The notes under the pieces are model-generated. The model saw only the letters and a program-made list of their open reading frames with translations. It was not told the origin of the DNA and searched no databases. 64,000 bases of DNA from NCBI GenBank assembly GCA_002205965.3, contig NADL03000590.1, forward strand, positions 873,001 through 937,000, given 5' to 3'. The translations under genes were made by a program, and so were the position numbers. The number at the start of each line of letters is the position of its first letter. Position 1 is the first letter of the stretch. Positions 21,789 to 32,299 of the stretch are shown here, piece by piece. This stretch comes from Kappaphycus alvarezii. Taxonomy: Eukaryota; Rhodophyta; Florideophyceae; Gigartinales; Solieriaceae.

Positions 21789-22475
21789 ATGAAAAAACTA
21801 TGCCACTCCAGCGTCATTTCCAAAACTCTTCACTCTCGTCCCCAAAACGCCATTCGCCTACTCCCTTTCAGCCCTGCTGACCTCGATGAATATCTCCACC
21901 AGAAAAACAAGAAGAAAGTTGGTGTAATTTGTTCGCCGTTTGCTCATAGAGGATGAGGCAGATGAGGTAGGTGACGGGCAGAAGGGAAGGTCAAGTAGGA
22001 GCTGGAGAGACTTTTGAGGAGTGGGCGGCTCCGGAATTGTTTTACTCGAATGAGAATGTGGAGGAAGACGGAGAGGATGAGGAAGAGGGCGGAGAGGATG
22101 AGGAGGAGGGCGGAGAGGATGAGGAGGAGGGCGGAGAGGGTGAGGAGGAGGGCGGAGGGGATGAGGATGAGGGTGGGGAGGATGAGAGGGAGGAAGAGGA
22201 GGAAGAGGAAGAGGAAGAGGAAGAGGAAGACGAGATGGATGAGGGGGGCAGACATAGAAGGTGTTGGAAGGTTGAGGCGGGGACTGGATAGTATGGTCCA
22301 GGAAGTCCCGAAGCTGGAAACGGATGGGGGGATCTTTAGTGGTTTAGATATCTCCCTGGAGGAAATAGAGAATTGAAAGCTGTTTGCATATATTTGTGGG
22401 GACTTTTTGCGTGGCATGGGTATTTTAGATGATTTGTTTGGATCCAATGCGGGGAATTGAAATTGTAAGGACTAT
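21789..22475 (+). pseudogene. Degraded acidic ORF of copy 3
   Basis: From ATG at 21789: MKKLCHSSVISKT, then SRPQNAIRLLPFSPADLDEY, aligning with SRPINGLAL...DYGDYF of the intact copy. A stop and frame changes follow. The acidic centre is expanded by a 21-bp repeat (EDEEEGG units), and the conserved C-terminal motif survives as GILDDLFGSNAGN near 22415-22460 in another frame. Confidence 0.55.
22073..22195 (+). repeat. 21-bp minisatellite encoding EDEEEGG repeats
   Basis: About five to six tandem units of GAGGATGAGGAGGAGGGCGG plus A, drifting into a GAGGAA run to 22230. It lies within the acidic part of the copy-3 ORF, so the acidic domain of this family can grow by unit duplication. Confidence 0.85.
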
Positions 22476-22935
22476 TATCATTTCCGCTTCTATTTATAAT
22501 ATCTCAAGTATCCTTAAGTATATTTAAAGTATCCTTTATTGGGACGCACACGTCTACAGAAAATATTTCTATGGACATTACAATATTTAGTATAGTTTTA
22601 CCAAGCCTTTAGGGTAGCAAAAATTCTATATAAGCTTAGTAAACTGTTTTCTAATAGCGAGGTCAAGCAAGTTTAAAGAAAACTTCAAGTCAAGTCCTAA
22701 GTAGTAAGGACGTTGAGAGTTAATTTCAGGCCCAGTAAGCGTTCTTTTTACTTTTTGTTAGCGACGGTAGGTGGTAGAGCCTGCCCCTTCGGAATGCTTT
22801 TGTAGACCCTTGGTCCCTCGTCCATAAATACCACTCCCTGATCCTGCAACTATACTGCGGTAGCACTTTTCTCGCTAGCAACACCTCCGTTCTGAGATAC
22901 TAAGGATCGGATATCTCTTTTCCGCTGTGTTACCG

Positions 22936-24429
22936 CTATCAGCCATGATAGCCGTTAGTGAGAGCCCAGTTGGTTGCGTTAAACTCTTCCATTTCCAGCT
23001 TTATAAACTATGTCGGGTTGTCCTACTCCTGAGACGTTTTCCCTCTCATTTTGGTGGTGGTCTGATGTCGCTAATGGGATGACTTAGCAGTTTCGGTTCC
23101 CCTGCCAGAGGTTTTATAGTGGCTCGAAAGTGGGCTTTTTTTATCGGAAAATCATGTCTCAACTTAAATATTTTTGTCTCAATATACCGGCCGAACGGTT
23201 TGAATGTATAAAATGTTAGTTCACTGAGCTTTGAGTCAGCTTCACCTTTCCATGTCTCTACTAATGCGGATAGCAAAAACTATTAAACAGGCTTATCTAA
23301 CGAAGACTAAATTAGTCGACGATGTGTAGCAGAGGGAAAATTTGGGGGTACATTATTATTTGGAAAGGGTGTTAAAAGGGTTAATGGGTTGGTTTACTTA
23401 ATTTTCGTGATAGCAAAGGGGTAAATGGGGTGGTTTACATGAGTGGCTTGGTATAAGTTGGTCTAAGGAAAAAGAACTGATCCGCTACTATCAATACATC
23501 ACCAACAAGGTGAAGTATAGACCCTGCACAGACAAATCCATGGCTATCTCCGTGCTCGTAATAACCTCACCCGCGCGCCCATTTGACGCCTTCCCATAGA
23601 CGCCTTCGGGGTTGAATATAATCGGGGCGGCTTCCGTAGAAGATAGGGACTGTTTATAACCGATTGGTGACGTGCGAGTGGGTTTCGGTAGACACGGGGG
23701 GTTCATCGCAGACTTGTTCGTCTTTTGTACTGGAAGGAGTGAGGAGTACAATTGAAACAAAACATTTAAGAGCCAGAAAAATTCCACCGAAAATATTCTG
23801 CAGAACAGGGCACCGACGGCTTGAAAAAACAGACTCCTTCGCCTGCCATAACGAACCTTGCAGATGGATGAGACGGCGACAGGCTGCACCGCGGACGGGC
23901 CGCTTTGACAAAAACCATGCAGCGCCGCGTTACAGCGCCGTTCGAAAAGCAACATCATCTTTCCGCACCATTCGCGATTCGTCCAACGTGCTCCGGGGGC
24001 GACAGATGGCGGTACTGTTGACAAGGATATCGACGAGATCGGTGTAGCGAGTGCGCAGAAGTCGCAGCATGTCAATCTGCAGGGGAAACGGGCTAGACGG
24101 GAGGAAGTGGGCACGCCCTCCCTCGACGACATGTCGCAAGGGGCGGGCGCCGAAAGCGGCGAAATGTTGACGAAGCTCTGCAGTGTTTGGTTGAGTGATG
24201 AGAGGGGGAGTGGGGAGAACGAAAAGGGCTCAGGGATAACAAAGGGGTTGGTTCACTGTGAATGGTGCAAAAGCTAGGAGTCCTTTGAATTTCTTTTCAA
24301 ACCATGTGGTAGTATTTACTATGGGAAAGTAGGGTCCTTTCCTGAAGACAAAGAATTGTCAGGTGTCAGGTGAACCTCCTTGCTGGAGACCTTGTAAAGG
24401 CTGCTCGTCACACGACCGTTGAGCACCTA
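22936..24429. other. No recognised gene; short repeats and unassigned minus-strand open frames
   Basis: Two short GGGTTAATGGGTTGGTTTAC-like units lie at 23378-23440. On the minus strand open frames at 24139-23491 have coding-like composition but match no family I know. 24250-24320 matches 33207-33290 in the same orientation, including CAAACCATGTGGNAG, so it is shared repeat sequence. Confidence 0.4.
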
Positions 24430-24833
24430 GAAGGCCTTCACGGCGCCAGGCCCGATACTCGGGCAACAGGGAGCGCAGGTCCTATTGAGTCCTTCGATGT
24501 CATCTTTGTGACTCCTCTCGCACCTTCCAAAAGGAGGGCGCGTTGTGTCAACCCATTGGCATCCCTCAACGCGGCAAGCACTGGAAAAATAGTAGGTACC
24601 AAGCTTTTCTTGCAGCTTCCGCAAGAGGTATACTTGTGCCTGCACCAATATCTACCCTCGGCAGTTGGTACTTGGAAGCATATGCTGTACTTACCGACAT
24701 TGCTAAGAACGTGGCTGTGAGGACCGTGAAAACATACGGAGAGGTCCGGGCCGTATTGACTGAAAGGCACTCTGCAACAGTGCATTTATCCAATGCAGCC
24801 CGTCTGTTTAGTGACCTAGAGGTGTTCTTTTAG
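24430..24833 (+). mobile_element. LINE fragment: endonuclease core and C-terminal tail
   Basis: Translation shows HGARPDTRATGSAG, SFDVIFVTPLAPSKRR and NPLASLNAAS, then after a frame change VPAPISTLGSWYLEAYAVL, NVAVRTVKTYGEVRAVL and SNAARLF. It matches the end of the copy at 2317-2930 step by step (RPDIRA, DVTFVNPFAPSN, VPIPISTLGGWHPNAYAVL, SNAACLL). The knuckle and everything before it are missing, so this is a truncated dead copy. Confidence 0.78.
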
Positions 24834-25317
24834 GGTTCGCATTACATGCATCCAATGTAACTCTCGGATATGTAGTTTGATGGGGTTATAGCCAATACAT
24901 CTGTCACAGAAACCGAACCCTCCGTTTCCCACCTTTCCTGAAGTGAGGCCAAATCTTCCGTTTGGGGGTGTGCACAGGCTGACGGACTATTTAGCTAAGT
25001 TCTGACTTGGTGATCCACGCCGGCTATCCCTGAGAGTAACAAAAAGGAGTGTGTTGTTTTGAATAGCAACAGTATATCCCATAAGCAAAACACACACTCG
25101 CATCCACTCAAGCACTCTTCTATCCCCCCATCTGGTCAAACTAATTAGTATAACGGCCATCCCGGCCCCCATCAAAAACCCTCTAGCCCCTCGCTCATTC
25201 CATGATACAAGTGATTTTTCTTAGGAGGATATCAGAAAAATATGATATTCTCAGACAGCAGATGCTTGAAGAAAACAAGCAGGTTATCTTCTTGGTACGT
25301 GTTTTAAGGGGAAAACA
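24834..25317. other. No recognisable gene
   Basis: No domain, RNA gene or long repeat seen. Confidence 0.4.
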
Positions 25318-25430
25318 TGCGGGTTCATTTTTCCTGTAGCAGATATGCCGCTATATATCCAGTCAACTTGTACGATATGGCAAGTAGAAGAAGTTTAATG
25401 CATTCAGTATCTATTGGCGACTGTGCACGT
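25318..25430 (+). repeat. Dispersed repeat shared with 27785-27860 and 31926-32050
   Basis: GCGGGTTCATTTTTCCTGTA, followed by GCAGATATG, then GAAGAAGTTTAATGCATTCAG and TATCTATTGG, aligns with GGGTTCATTTACTATAACAG...GAAGTTTAAATCATTCAGTATCTACT at 31926. Confidence 0.55.
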
Positions 25431-25757
25431 CCTAACTATACGTCTACGACAGTAGGATGTACAGAAATTTTCGTGGCAGGCGCAGATGGCAATCCACTTT
25501 GCAAGTTACACCCCTTTCGGTTAATAACCGCCACTGCCTCTAACTTGTTAAGGCACCAAAGCTTTTCCTCCTTTACGAGGTGTTCGTTTAGGGAGCGCAG
25601 TTCTTCTCCCATTACTGACGAAGAAAAACAGAGTGGTGGTAAATCTTTATGGGTTGTACAATGTTGCACAGAAGCGTGCGGAGGGTACTCATAAATTAAC
25701 TACGGATGCGGGCGGCGGGCAGCGGGTGGAAAAACAGAGAGACTTTATGAGTCCCCA

Positions 25758-26063
25758 TTAGATACTGGATGAATTGAATCTCTTCTTCGAATATTTGAAA
25801 GCATGTGAGGAATACAGTATTACGAAACATCGCAATGCAACTTCCAGCGATTGATAGCAATCGCAGTCCGTTGTTGCACCAGCGAGCAGAGAATGAGGTA
25901 GAGTCGATGATGTTCGGAAACCGCAGTAATGGTAGGTGGTGGAATAAGGGCTGATGACTGTCACGTCGAAGCCTGGGGGGCGCGGAGCAAACTGGGGGTT
26001 ACCAATGACGAGGTCTACGCAGTGACCGAAAGAGAGAGATGGGCGTCCTGCGGGAATTCCCAT
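25758..26063 (-). mobile_element. LINE fragment, divergent lineage: endonuclease core
   Basis: Minus-strand translation gives HCVDLVIGNPQFAPRPPGFDVTVISPYSTTYH. VDLVI aligns with the RPDI box and FDVTVISP with the DVT box of the other fragments, but the surroundings differ, so this is a second lineage of the same LINE group. The remaining tail is short and unrecognised. Truncated. Confidence 0.6.
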
Positions 26064-26255
26064 TCCCGGACAGGACGGAGAGCAATCGCGAGAGTAGTGA
26101 GCTGGGAGAAAAGGGGATCATGAAGCATGTTGCGCAGTCGACCAGAGCCTTCAACCCGGGGATAGACGGTGGCATGGTAACCAATGATGTCAAGGACCAT
26201 TACAGTGTTGACATGCCAGATTGAGTCGATTGTGGATGTCTGGAGTACTTATAGA

Positions 26256-26300
26256 AAGATCGAATGTATCTTCCGCGAGTAAGGCACCCAAACCTTCCCC
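26256..26300 (-). repeat. Dispersed 45-bp motif copy
   Basis: Reverse orientation reads CGGGGAAGGTTTGGGTGCCT, followed by TACTCGCGGAAGATACATTC. Similarity to the copy at 31012-31055 extends outwards to a shared TTGAGTCGATT at 26220 and 30974. Confidence 0.65.
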
Positions 26301-27432
26301 GTTTACAGTGAAGTAGGGGGGAGGCCAGCGAGCAAACAAGCCGAATTGAATGGTACTGCCAATGCGGAGTGTAGCTGTAAAAGACTACCTTGCGGCTCCA
26401 AATTCCCGTACCATTACGCGACTGGCGACAATTCTCTCGGGTATGTTTCAAGTGATGCAGTTAAGAAACGGTATCAAGAGAAGATTGGGCGTGTTGAACA
26501 AGTGTACCTCCATCCATCGTCAATCTATGTTGCGTGATTCGCGTACGAATCACAAAAAAAAATCACTTTACAGCATTTGCATAGTTGAGGACTCTAATTT
26601 TGGGTAGGCTTTCTGCGAAGTTGGTGCTGTAGCATATTTCATGTTGTAGTGGATGGCTAGCATCCACTCTCGCCGAGGCAATGCCACCCAGGATCGTGTG
26701 GAGTGCTCTGAAGCATCCACGACATAGGTAGGGCTGCCCAATTGGGTAGCAGTCAACTAAGATTGGCCTTCTTCCCTTGCGCACATACCGGCGCATTTAA
26801 GACGCCGAGGCCTCGCCCTCCAGTAAACCTCTGGGGGTATCGAACCCCACGCCTCCCACAAACTTTCACCATCATCCTGCGCGTTCTGCCGAACTGTGCA
26901 CACATGTGCGTGCAAATTTTTTACAGGAAACAAAAGCCTCCAAGCATGCGTCAGGGGGAAACCATGAATCACTACTCAGGCACGCGGCGGATATTGACCT
27001 AACGGGCGTGCATCTTGTGAAGGAAAAATGAAAATCGGGTAACTAAGTCCTGCAGCTCTCTAGCGGGAGCTCAGTTCCTGCGCCTTGAAAAGAAAGAAGC
27101 GAGACAACAGAAAAACTTTGCTACACTTGATAGCACATGAAGTAATTTGAAGCCTCTGTATTGTTCAGTTCTGTTTGCAACCAACGATGATTGAATGAAT
27201 GCGATTTCACTGCTCACCACTTAAAGCTTACAGAAGGGATAAGGATGCGACAAGTAATGGACAAGAAGGATATTGTCCAGTTTTTGAATGAGTATCTTCA
27301 AATTGAAGAAAACTAACCAGCGTGATTCTGGATGGAGGCGACGGCGATTTCATTGGAACAGTAACATTATGAAGGACAGGGCAAGCATTGAATAATCTTG
27401 GTAATTTCAGAGGTATTACTGGGCACTCTGTA
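26301..27432. other. No recognised gene
   Basis: Minus-strand open frames at 26796-26563 and 26972-26757 have coding-like composition but no clear family. A hairpin with 8-bp arms lies at 26533-26552 just before a run of A. Confidence 0.35.
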
Positions 27433-27493
27433 GGATATTCCGGGCCACAACCGACCATATTTTTCAAATATTAAATCACCCCACATTTTCCCC
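27433..27493 (-). repeat. Dispersed 45-bp motif copy, long form
   Basis: Reverse orientation matches 33843-33905 almost base for base: GGGGTGATTTAATATTTGAA, ATATGGTCGGTTGTGGCCCG, GAATATCC. Confidence 0.7.
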
Positions 27494-27784
27494 AATAATC
27501 ATTGCAGTAGCAACGGAACAAGCTACTGTACCGTACGGTAAAGTACTGTACATTATACGGTATACGGTGCTACAATAGATTCTAAAACACCCAAACCAAG
27601 CCGGGGCTTTAAATGAAATTAAGTCCGTCAGCGAACAGCTGACCACATTTTTCATGGATTAAAAACACCCCAATTTTCCCGAGATTTAAATGAAAAGGGA
27701 CGGTCAAAGACATACCGAGCTATGATTTCAGCATGATAGCTGCAATCAGTGCTGCCAGTTGAAAACCACGCAGCAATTCGGGGG

Positions 27785-27860
27785 ACACGGGGGGTTTATT
27801 TACTGAAACAAAAAAGCTGGCTGGCACCCAGTCGCTACAGCCAACTTGTGATAATATGTC
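27785..27860 (+). repeat. Dispersed repeat shared with 25318-25430 and 31926-32050
   Basis: GGGGGGTTTATTTACTGAAA, then GCTGGCTGGCACCCAGTCGC and AGCCAACTTGT, aligned with the start of both other copies. Confidence 0.5.
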
Positions 27861-28639
27861 AATATGAGACATGTGGCACCGCTCGATGGCACTGACAGTA
27901 AGCACTGTCAGAACTCTCGGTGAAAACCGCAGCTTGCCATGACATGTACTAAAAGCTGAGCTGAGCTTGATGCTGCTGGGTTTTGGAGTCACAGGAAAAG
28001 TGTGGCAGTAAGCTTGACGATAGTCAACGACTGCACACCGCAAGGTCGTCGCCCTATGTCTCTCTGGCACCACACCCGCCTTTATTAGTAAAATTTATTG
28101 AGTCTACAACTGCAACACTTACGGTATTCAGGCCGCGATTGTACGCTTCCTCGTAAGTGGCGGTGACTAGCGAGGTTCCCACGACAACTTGTATGGTGGT
28201 AGTGAGCATGTGCATGAAAAGTTTGCGGCAGGCGCTGATGTGGCTTCACTCTACCAGCAAGTAGAGGGGAGGTGGAGGCCAGCAGTAATTTTTCTGGCCC
28301 CCATTGTAGGACACCGTCATTCCTGATTCTCATGTTTGAAATTGCAACTTTCCGCGGTCGATCGTAAACATCGAGATTTCCATTTATTCCCCTAAACATC
28401 AAGAGGAACTTTCAAAATAAAGGTTCGAATGAATTAATCTCGTTGGGTGTTCCCCGCAGTACAGTATCCTTGGGTGCTCCATCCCCCGCCTCTATTCTAT
28501 TCTGTTCATCGAAGACTTCATCCCGCACATCGCAGAGAAGTTCAACACAACCACAGCAGTGATCCGCAGACGTATTTATCAGCGCATTTGTTGCACACTG
28601 TGGTCTTCTATTGCAATGGCGATTCTATCACGAGCCCCA

Positions 28640-28750
28640 CTGCACGTGCCTGACGTGGAACATCCGGTTAGTTCTTAGCCGTATAGTCAGTCCTGCAGTG
28701 TATACGATAGATACTCAATGAAGTAAAGTTTCAAAATTCAGGGATCAAAG
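28640..28750 (+). repeat. Partner of the repeat upstream of the RRP4-like gene
   Basis: Shares GCACGTG-C-GACGTGGA-CA-CCGGTTAG and the following GATACT...GAAGTAAAG with 3365-3465. Confidence 0.5.
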
Positions 28751-28870
28751 CTAGTTGCTACCTTCCACGTATTTAAAAGAACATTTAGAAATAGGTTGTA
28801 CTTCTGCGCAGACTTGTGTTCTCGACTAATTATCACATCAGGTCAAGGAACCAATATTAACAACATAAAA

Positions 28871-28960
28871 AGGGGTAGGGGGTGTGTTCACTGCGAGACT
28901 ATGGAGGGCTGAAAACCGGCAGAGTTATGGAGGGGAGTCCTGTGTAACTACTGCGGCTTC
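28871..28960 (+). repeat. Dispersed repeat shared with 30755-30840
   Basis: GGGGTGTGTTCACTGCGAGA, then GGAGGGCTGAAAACCG; the partner reads GGGGTGTGTTTACAGCGAGA, then GGAGGGCTGAAAATCG. Confidence 0.6.
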
Positions 28961-29022
28961 GCATGTAGGAAAGAAAGAGTTAATTACCGTACCTTTCCTG
29001 TACTAGTGTAATGCTTTTTTGC

Positions 29023-29075
29023 GAGGGGGGGAATTTTTGGGTTATTTTAATGCATGGAAGATGTGGTCGGTGTGT
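29023..29075 (+). repeat. Dispersed 45-bp motif copy
   Basis: GGGGGGGAATTTTTGGGTTA, then TGCATGGAAGATGTGGTCGG; closest to the inverted copy at 2941. Confidence 0.65.
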
Positions 29076-29113
29076 GAGGTCGTTCGCAGTACACTTGAAC
29101 ATACTAAAAATTG

Positions 29114-29160
29114 GAGGGGGGGGAAGTTTGGATACTCTTATATCTGGAAACTAGGGTTAT
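29114..29160 (+). repeat. Dispersed 45-bp motif copy
   Basis: GGGGGGGGAAGTTTGGATAC, then ATCTGGAAACTAGGGTTATT; closest to 31861-31906. Confidence 0.55.
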
Positions 29161-29365
29161 TTTCCGGAGTAGGATCAATTGTTCCGTGGTCAGTGAGTGT
29201 ACACTCCAGAAACATTATGAGTAAAAATTGATTATCCTACAGAGGGGACTCCAGTCAAGTAATGAGTAAATATCTCTCTTCAGATGTGAAGCATACGTAC
29301 CGTAATTTATGTATGCCCATACAGTACACTACACTACGAGATAAGAAACGCGCCCTCATCACTCT

Positions 29366-29412
29366 TTCGAGTCAAATATATCTTTTAAGAATAAAGCACC
29401 CAAACCTTCCCC
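29366..29412 (-). repeat. Dispersed 45-bp motif copy
   Basis: Reverse orientation: GGGGAAGGTTTGGGTGCTTT, then ATTCTTAAAAGATATATTTG. A second partial CTAAACCTTCCCC follows at 29426. Confidence 0.6.
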
Positions 29413-29479
29413 TCACTGAGGCATCTAAACCTTCCCCATTGATGTGACCATTACCAGTCCTCACTCCGCGCCATATCGC

Positions 29480-29806
29480 AACCAGGCCGATGGAGGTCTC
29501 TCAGCACTGACAAGAGCCGAACGGTGGAAAAAGGAATACTATGCGCCACCTTGTCGTGCCGAGGGAATGGACCTTCTACCTATCGCCGTTGACATTCACG
29601 GACAAATAGGGTCAACCGGGCTCAAGGTGCCTGATGACGTTAGTAACTTCACTGCCGACCGTCGAGGGAAGCATCCTCTGTCTGAATTCCGGAAGTTCAA
29701 GACACATGTCTCGGCATTTGTTCTACAGTACACCGCGGTCATGTTGAATCACCGAAAACAGGGCACATACCCTACCACCGGACCTCCAGGCGGGGCTCAT
29801 GCCTGA
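29480..29806 (+). mobile_element. LINE fragment: extreme C-terminal tail
   Basis: LTRAERWKKEYYAPPCRAEG, MDLLPIAVDIHGQIGSTGLK and SAFVLQYTAVMLNHR match the C-terminal signature of this LINE group (A...K..KY...C...G..F.P...D..G). The nuclease boxes are absent. A single open frame runs to 29806, but the piece is only the last 100 or so residues of a polyprotein. Confidence 0.62.
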
Positions 29807-29945
29807 TCCCCCATTAGTAGAATCCATGAAATAAAAGGTCTCTTTTTCTTCTCCTACAGGACAGGCTGACCATTCCATAAATCTCCACTGCTGTCACTTC
29901 TTCATTGCGTTCGACGTCGGCAAGCAGCACAAAGGCGTCCGGATG

Positions 29946-30235
29946 CTAATCTCCTAGGGTGGAGATGGGGACGGGAACAGGCCTACCTCTAGCAGAATTC
30001 GCAACGAAATAATTGCATCTTCTAGCCCGCGTTTCTCGCAGCATTAACTGGGCCAAACGGTTTACGTTGCGCACTCTTCTGTAGGAGTGTGCCAAGGGTT
30101 TGACGAAAGAGACGTCGAAAAAGTCCTTGCCACAGGTATACCCTATTGCACTAATGTCTGGTCTTAGTGCGGTGAAGTCTTTTTCGCGGTTCAACGACTG
30201 GGTGTCGAGCATTAAGTGTTGTATGATTTTTAGTG
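29946..30235 (-). mobile_element. LINE fragment: endonuclease core and start of tail
   Basis: Minus strand: FTALRPDISAIGYTCGKDFF, DVSFVKPLAHSYRRVRNVN and RGRPVPVPISTLGD. It lines up with RPDIRA, DVTFVNPFAPSN and VPIPISTLGG at 2317-2930, and stops at the tail. It lies tail to tail with the fragment at 29480-29806 on the opposite strand. Confidence 0.75.
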
Positions 30236-30754
30236 TATGAGCATCTAGGGGTATGTGCCATCGGTACTATAATGAGTATGAAAAGCCATTGACAACAGCA
30301 AAGAGCTCGTATCGCAGGGACCTTGTATGATATCGATAATGTGGAGCCGTGTATACTGTATGGACAAAGGGAGCTGCACGTACGAGATACATTCTGTTGG
30401 ATTGCTGGTCTTGGTCACCCTACGGGCCCTACGGGTTTGGTATTAGTTGACTGCAGGGGCAGATCAGGGCCGCAGAAGTCAATAAATACAGTGCTTTGTT
30501 GCAGATGCAGATGCAGGATATTGTTTGGTAGATTGACAGGAACCGCTAAACCTTCACGTCATCTTCATGGCCTTAGATACAGATAATAAAATAGGCAAAG
30601 TTGAGATGATTAGCAAGCAGTGACTAGTTAGTTTCAATTGAAAAATCGTGAGACTTTATCCAGAAAATACAACTGCGTTCAGGTCAGTGAGACTTGAATA
30701 CGCAACCAATGTATACTGATGAAGAGACTATCGATTCAGTTATTCATGTAGGGA
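30236..30754. other. No recognisable gene
   Basis: No domain or clear repeat seen. Confidence 0.4.
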
Positions 30755-30840
30755 AACAAGGGGTGTGTTTACAGCGAGAGTTCGGAGGGCTGAAAATCGC
30801 GGGGGGTTCAAAGGTAGGTGTGTGATGTTATTGCTGGCTT
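30755..30840 (+). repeat. Dispersed repeat, partner of 28871-28960
   Basis: Same orientation and order of matching blocks as 28871-28960. Confidence 0.6.
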
Positions 30841-31011
30841 TGGTGCTTCAATTATGTGAGAAAAGCACTGTAGGATAGAATATCAGTCTTATGGTTAACT
30901 CCTTTAATTTCCATCAAGAATATCCGGATAGTTCCTACCATAATTGAAAGGTCAGTTTAGTCAGAATGCCCTTTTTGAGTCGATTTTGTTTGTCTGTAGT
31001 ACGAACGGATA

Positions 31012-31055
31012 GAGTGAATATATCTTCCAAGAGTAAAACAACCAAACTTTCCCCA
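31012..31055 (-). repeat. Dispersed 45-bp motif copy
   Basis: Reverse orientation: GGGGAAAGTTTGGTTGTTTT, then ACTCTTGGAAGATATATTCA. This copy and 33981 share TTTTACTCTTGGAAGATAT exactly. Confidence 0.7.
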
Positions 31056-31860
31056 AATTAGTGCACTCACCCAGAAGATCGTCGAAATACAAAAAAATAA
31101 AATCACCACAGTAAACAATGCGAGCACCATGCTCCCTGCGTTGTTAACTCTGGCGATTGCTCAAACGCTTAAACTTGAAGTGATTATCCCTAGCCGTGAA
31201 ATAGCATACTAAGGGACGGAAATTTAAACAACTTGGCTCAGGTAGCAAGACGAGACTGCAGTTTTCCTTTCGCTGTTGACATCTTCATTTGTTCTCCAAA
31301 TGTTGGTGTGCAGAAATAAAGCAAACCTGCGTTTTCTGTCAGAGTTTCATAGTAATGTTCCAGTTGAGTTTTCATTCGCCAGGGATTGTTTCCCACAAAA
31401 TGTTCCGGACACGAGGATTTTTGTTTTAATGCCTTTGAGACACCCGAGCAAATACCAAACTATTGAAACAAGTGCCGCGAAATATTGACAAAGGGTAACG
31501 CCGTTGGGGTGACATCATTGCGAGCTTGACCGTGAGATGCGCGGTGTGACGGTAAGCAGAACTTTTCTATCGTTGAACGCGCTACCTAGAATTGAATCGC
31601 TGGGCGTTTGTGCACGGAATAGTCGTCCTTTCTTGCATGAGAATTCATATTGCTGCGGACAATACATTTTAAATACAGAAAAGCACCCAAAGTCTTCCTT
31701 TGTCAGCAAATCTAGTCTAGATTCGGTGAAGTGAAGATCACAGGCGTTGTCTCTTAGATATACTACGTACCGTGTTCTTCAATTGTCTCACTGTCAGTAT
31801 TGCGGCAAGTCCCGGCGAATGAGAGCTTGTCTACTGGGGTAATGTGGTGCAGGGCAAATC
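31056..31860. other. No recognisable gene
   Basis: Only short open frames; a weak copy of the dispersed motif (AAAGCACCCAAAGTCTTCCT) at about 31680. Confidence 0.4.
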
Positions 31861-31906
31861 CGGGGGAAAAGTTCGGATAGTTTAATTTTTGGAAAGTAGG
31901 GCTATT
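31861..31906 (+). repeat. Dispersed 45-bp motif copy
   Basis: GGGGGAAAAGTTCGGATAGT, then TTTTTGGAAAGTAGGGCTATT. Confidence 0.55.
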
Positions 31907-31925
31907 ACCTAAATGGGAAGGATGG

Positions 31926-32050
31926 GGGGTTCATTTACTATAACAGATATGCTGGCTGATACTGTACGCAGTTAACTTATATCTATATATATTTTACAAG
32001 AAGAAAGAAGTTTAAATCATTCAGTATCTACTTCCCAAGGGATTATGCGT
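31926..32050 (+). repeat. Dispersed repeat shared with 25318-25430 and 27785-27860
   Basis: GGGGTTCATTTACTATAACA, then GATATGCTGGCTG and GAAGTTTAAATCATTCAGTA; differs from 25318 mainly by short insertions. Confidence 0.55.
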
Positions 32051-32299
32051 GGTGTATGTAATAAGCTTACACGCTAAGTGATCAGCAGCGACAAATCTGT
32101 GCAGTGCGGTGTGGGACGCGCGACATGTAAGCGCAAAATGGCCTACCTAAGGTGAAGTGTCAGTTTACAAATTCGCGCTAGTGCTTATGATCGAGCTCGT
32201 TTTGAGGGGAATTTTTGGGTAAACGGGGTGGTACCATATTCTCAACTTTCCTGATTGAGTCAATGGAGGCCTAATGTGGGTAGCTACTGACATACTTGA

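Larger units (their letters stand above)
21440..22935 (+). mobile_element. Acidic-ORF element family, degraded copy 3
   Basis: Plus-strand copy of the element at 853-2316. The promoter-like region (21450-21788) aligns well (ATAGATATTTTCATACTACA, AATCAAGTTCTTTTCCC, GGGCGCAAATG, GCCTATTTAGACCCC). The ORF region runs 21789-22475 and the conserved tail ends near 22935 with TTACCGCTATCAG, the same place where copy 1 meets the LINE (CTGATAGGGGTAAA on the other strand). It starts about 120 bp from the divergent pogo-like relic. There is no counterpart of the 28-bp minisatellite. Confidence 0.65.

Noticed and set aside
21971-22376. Plus-strand 106- and 120-codon frames rich in E/D or R
   Set aside because: Different frames of the 21-bp repeat; only the acidic frame has a counterpart in copy 1.
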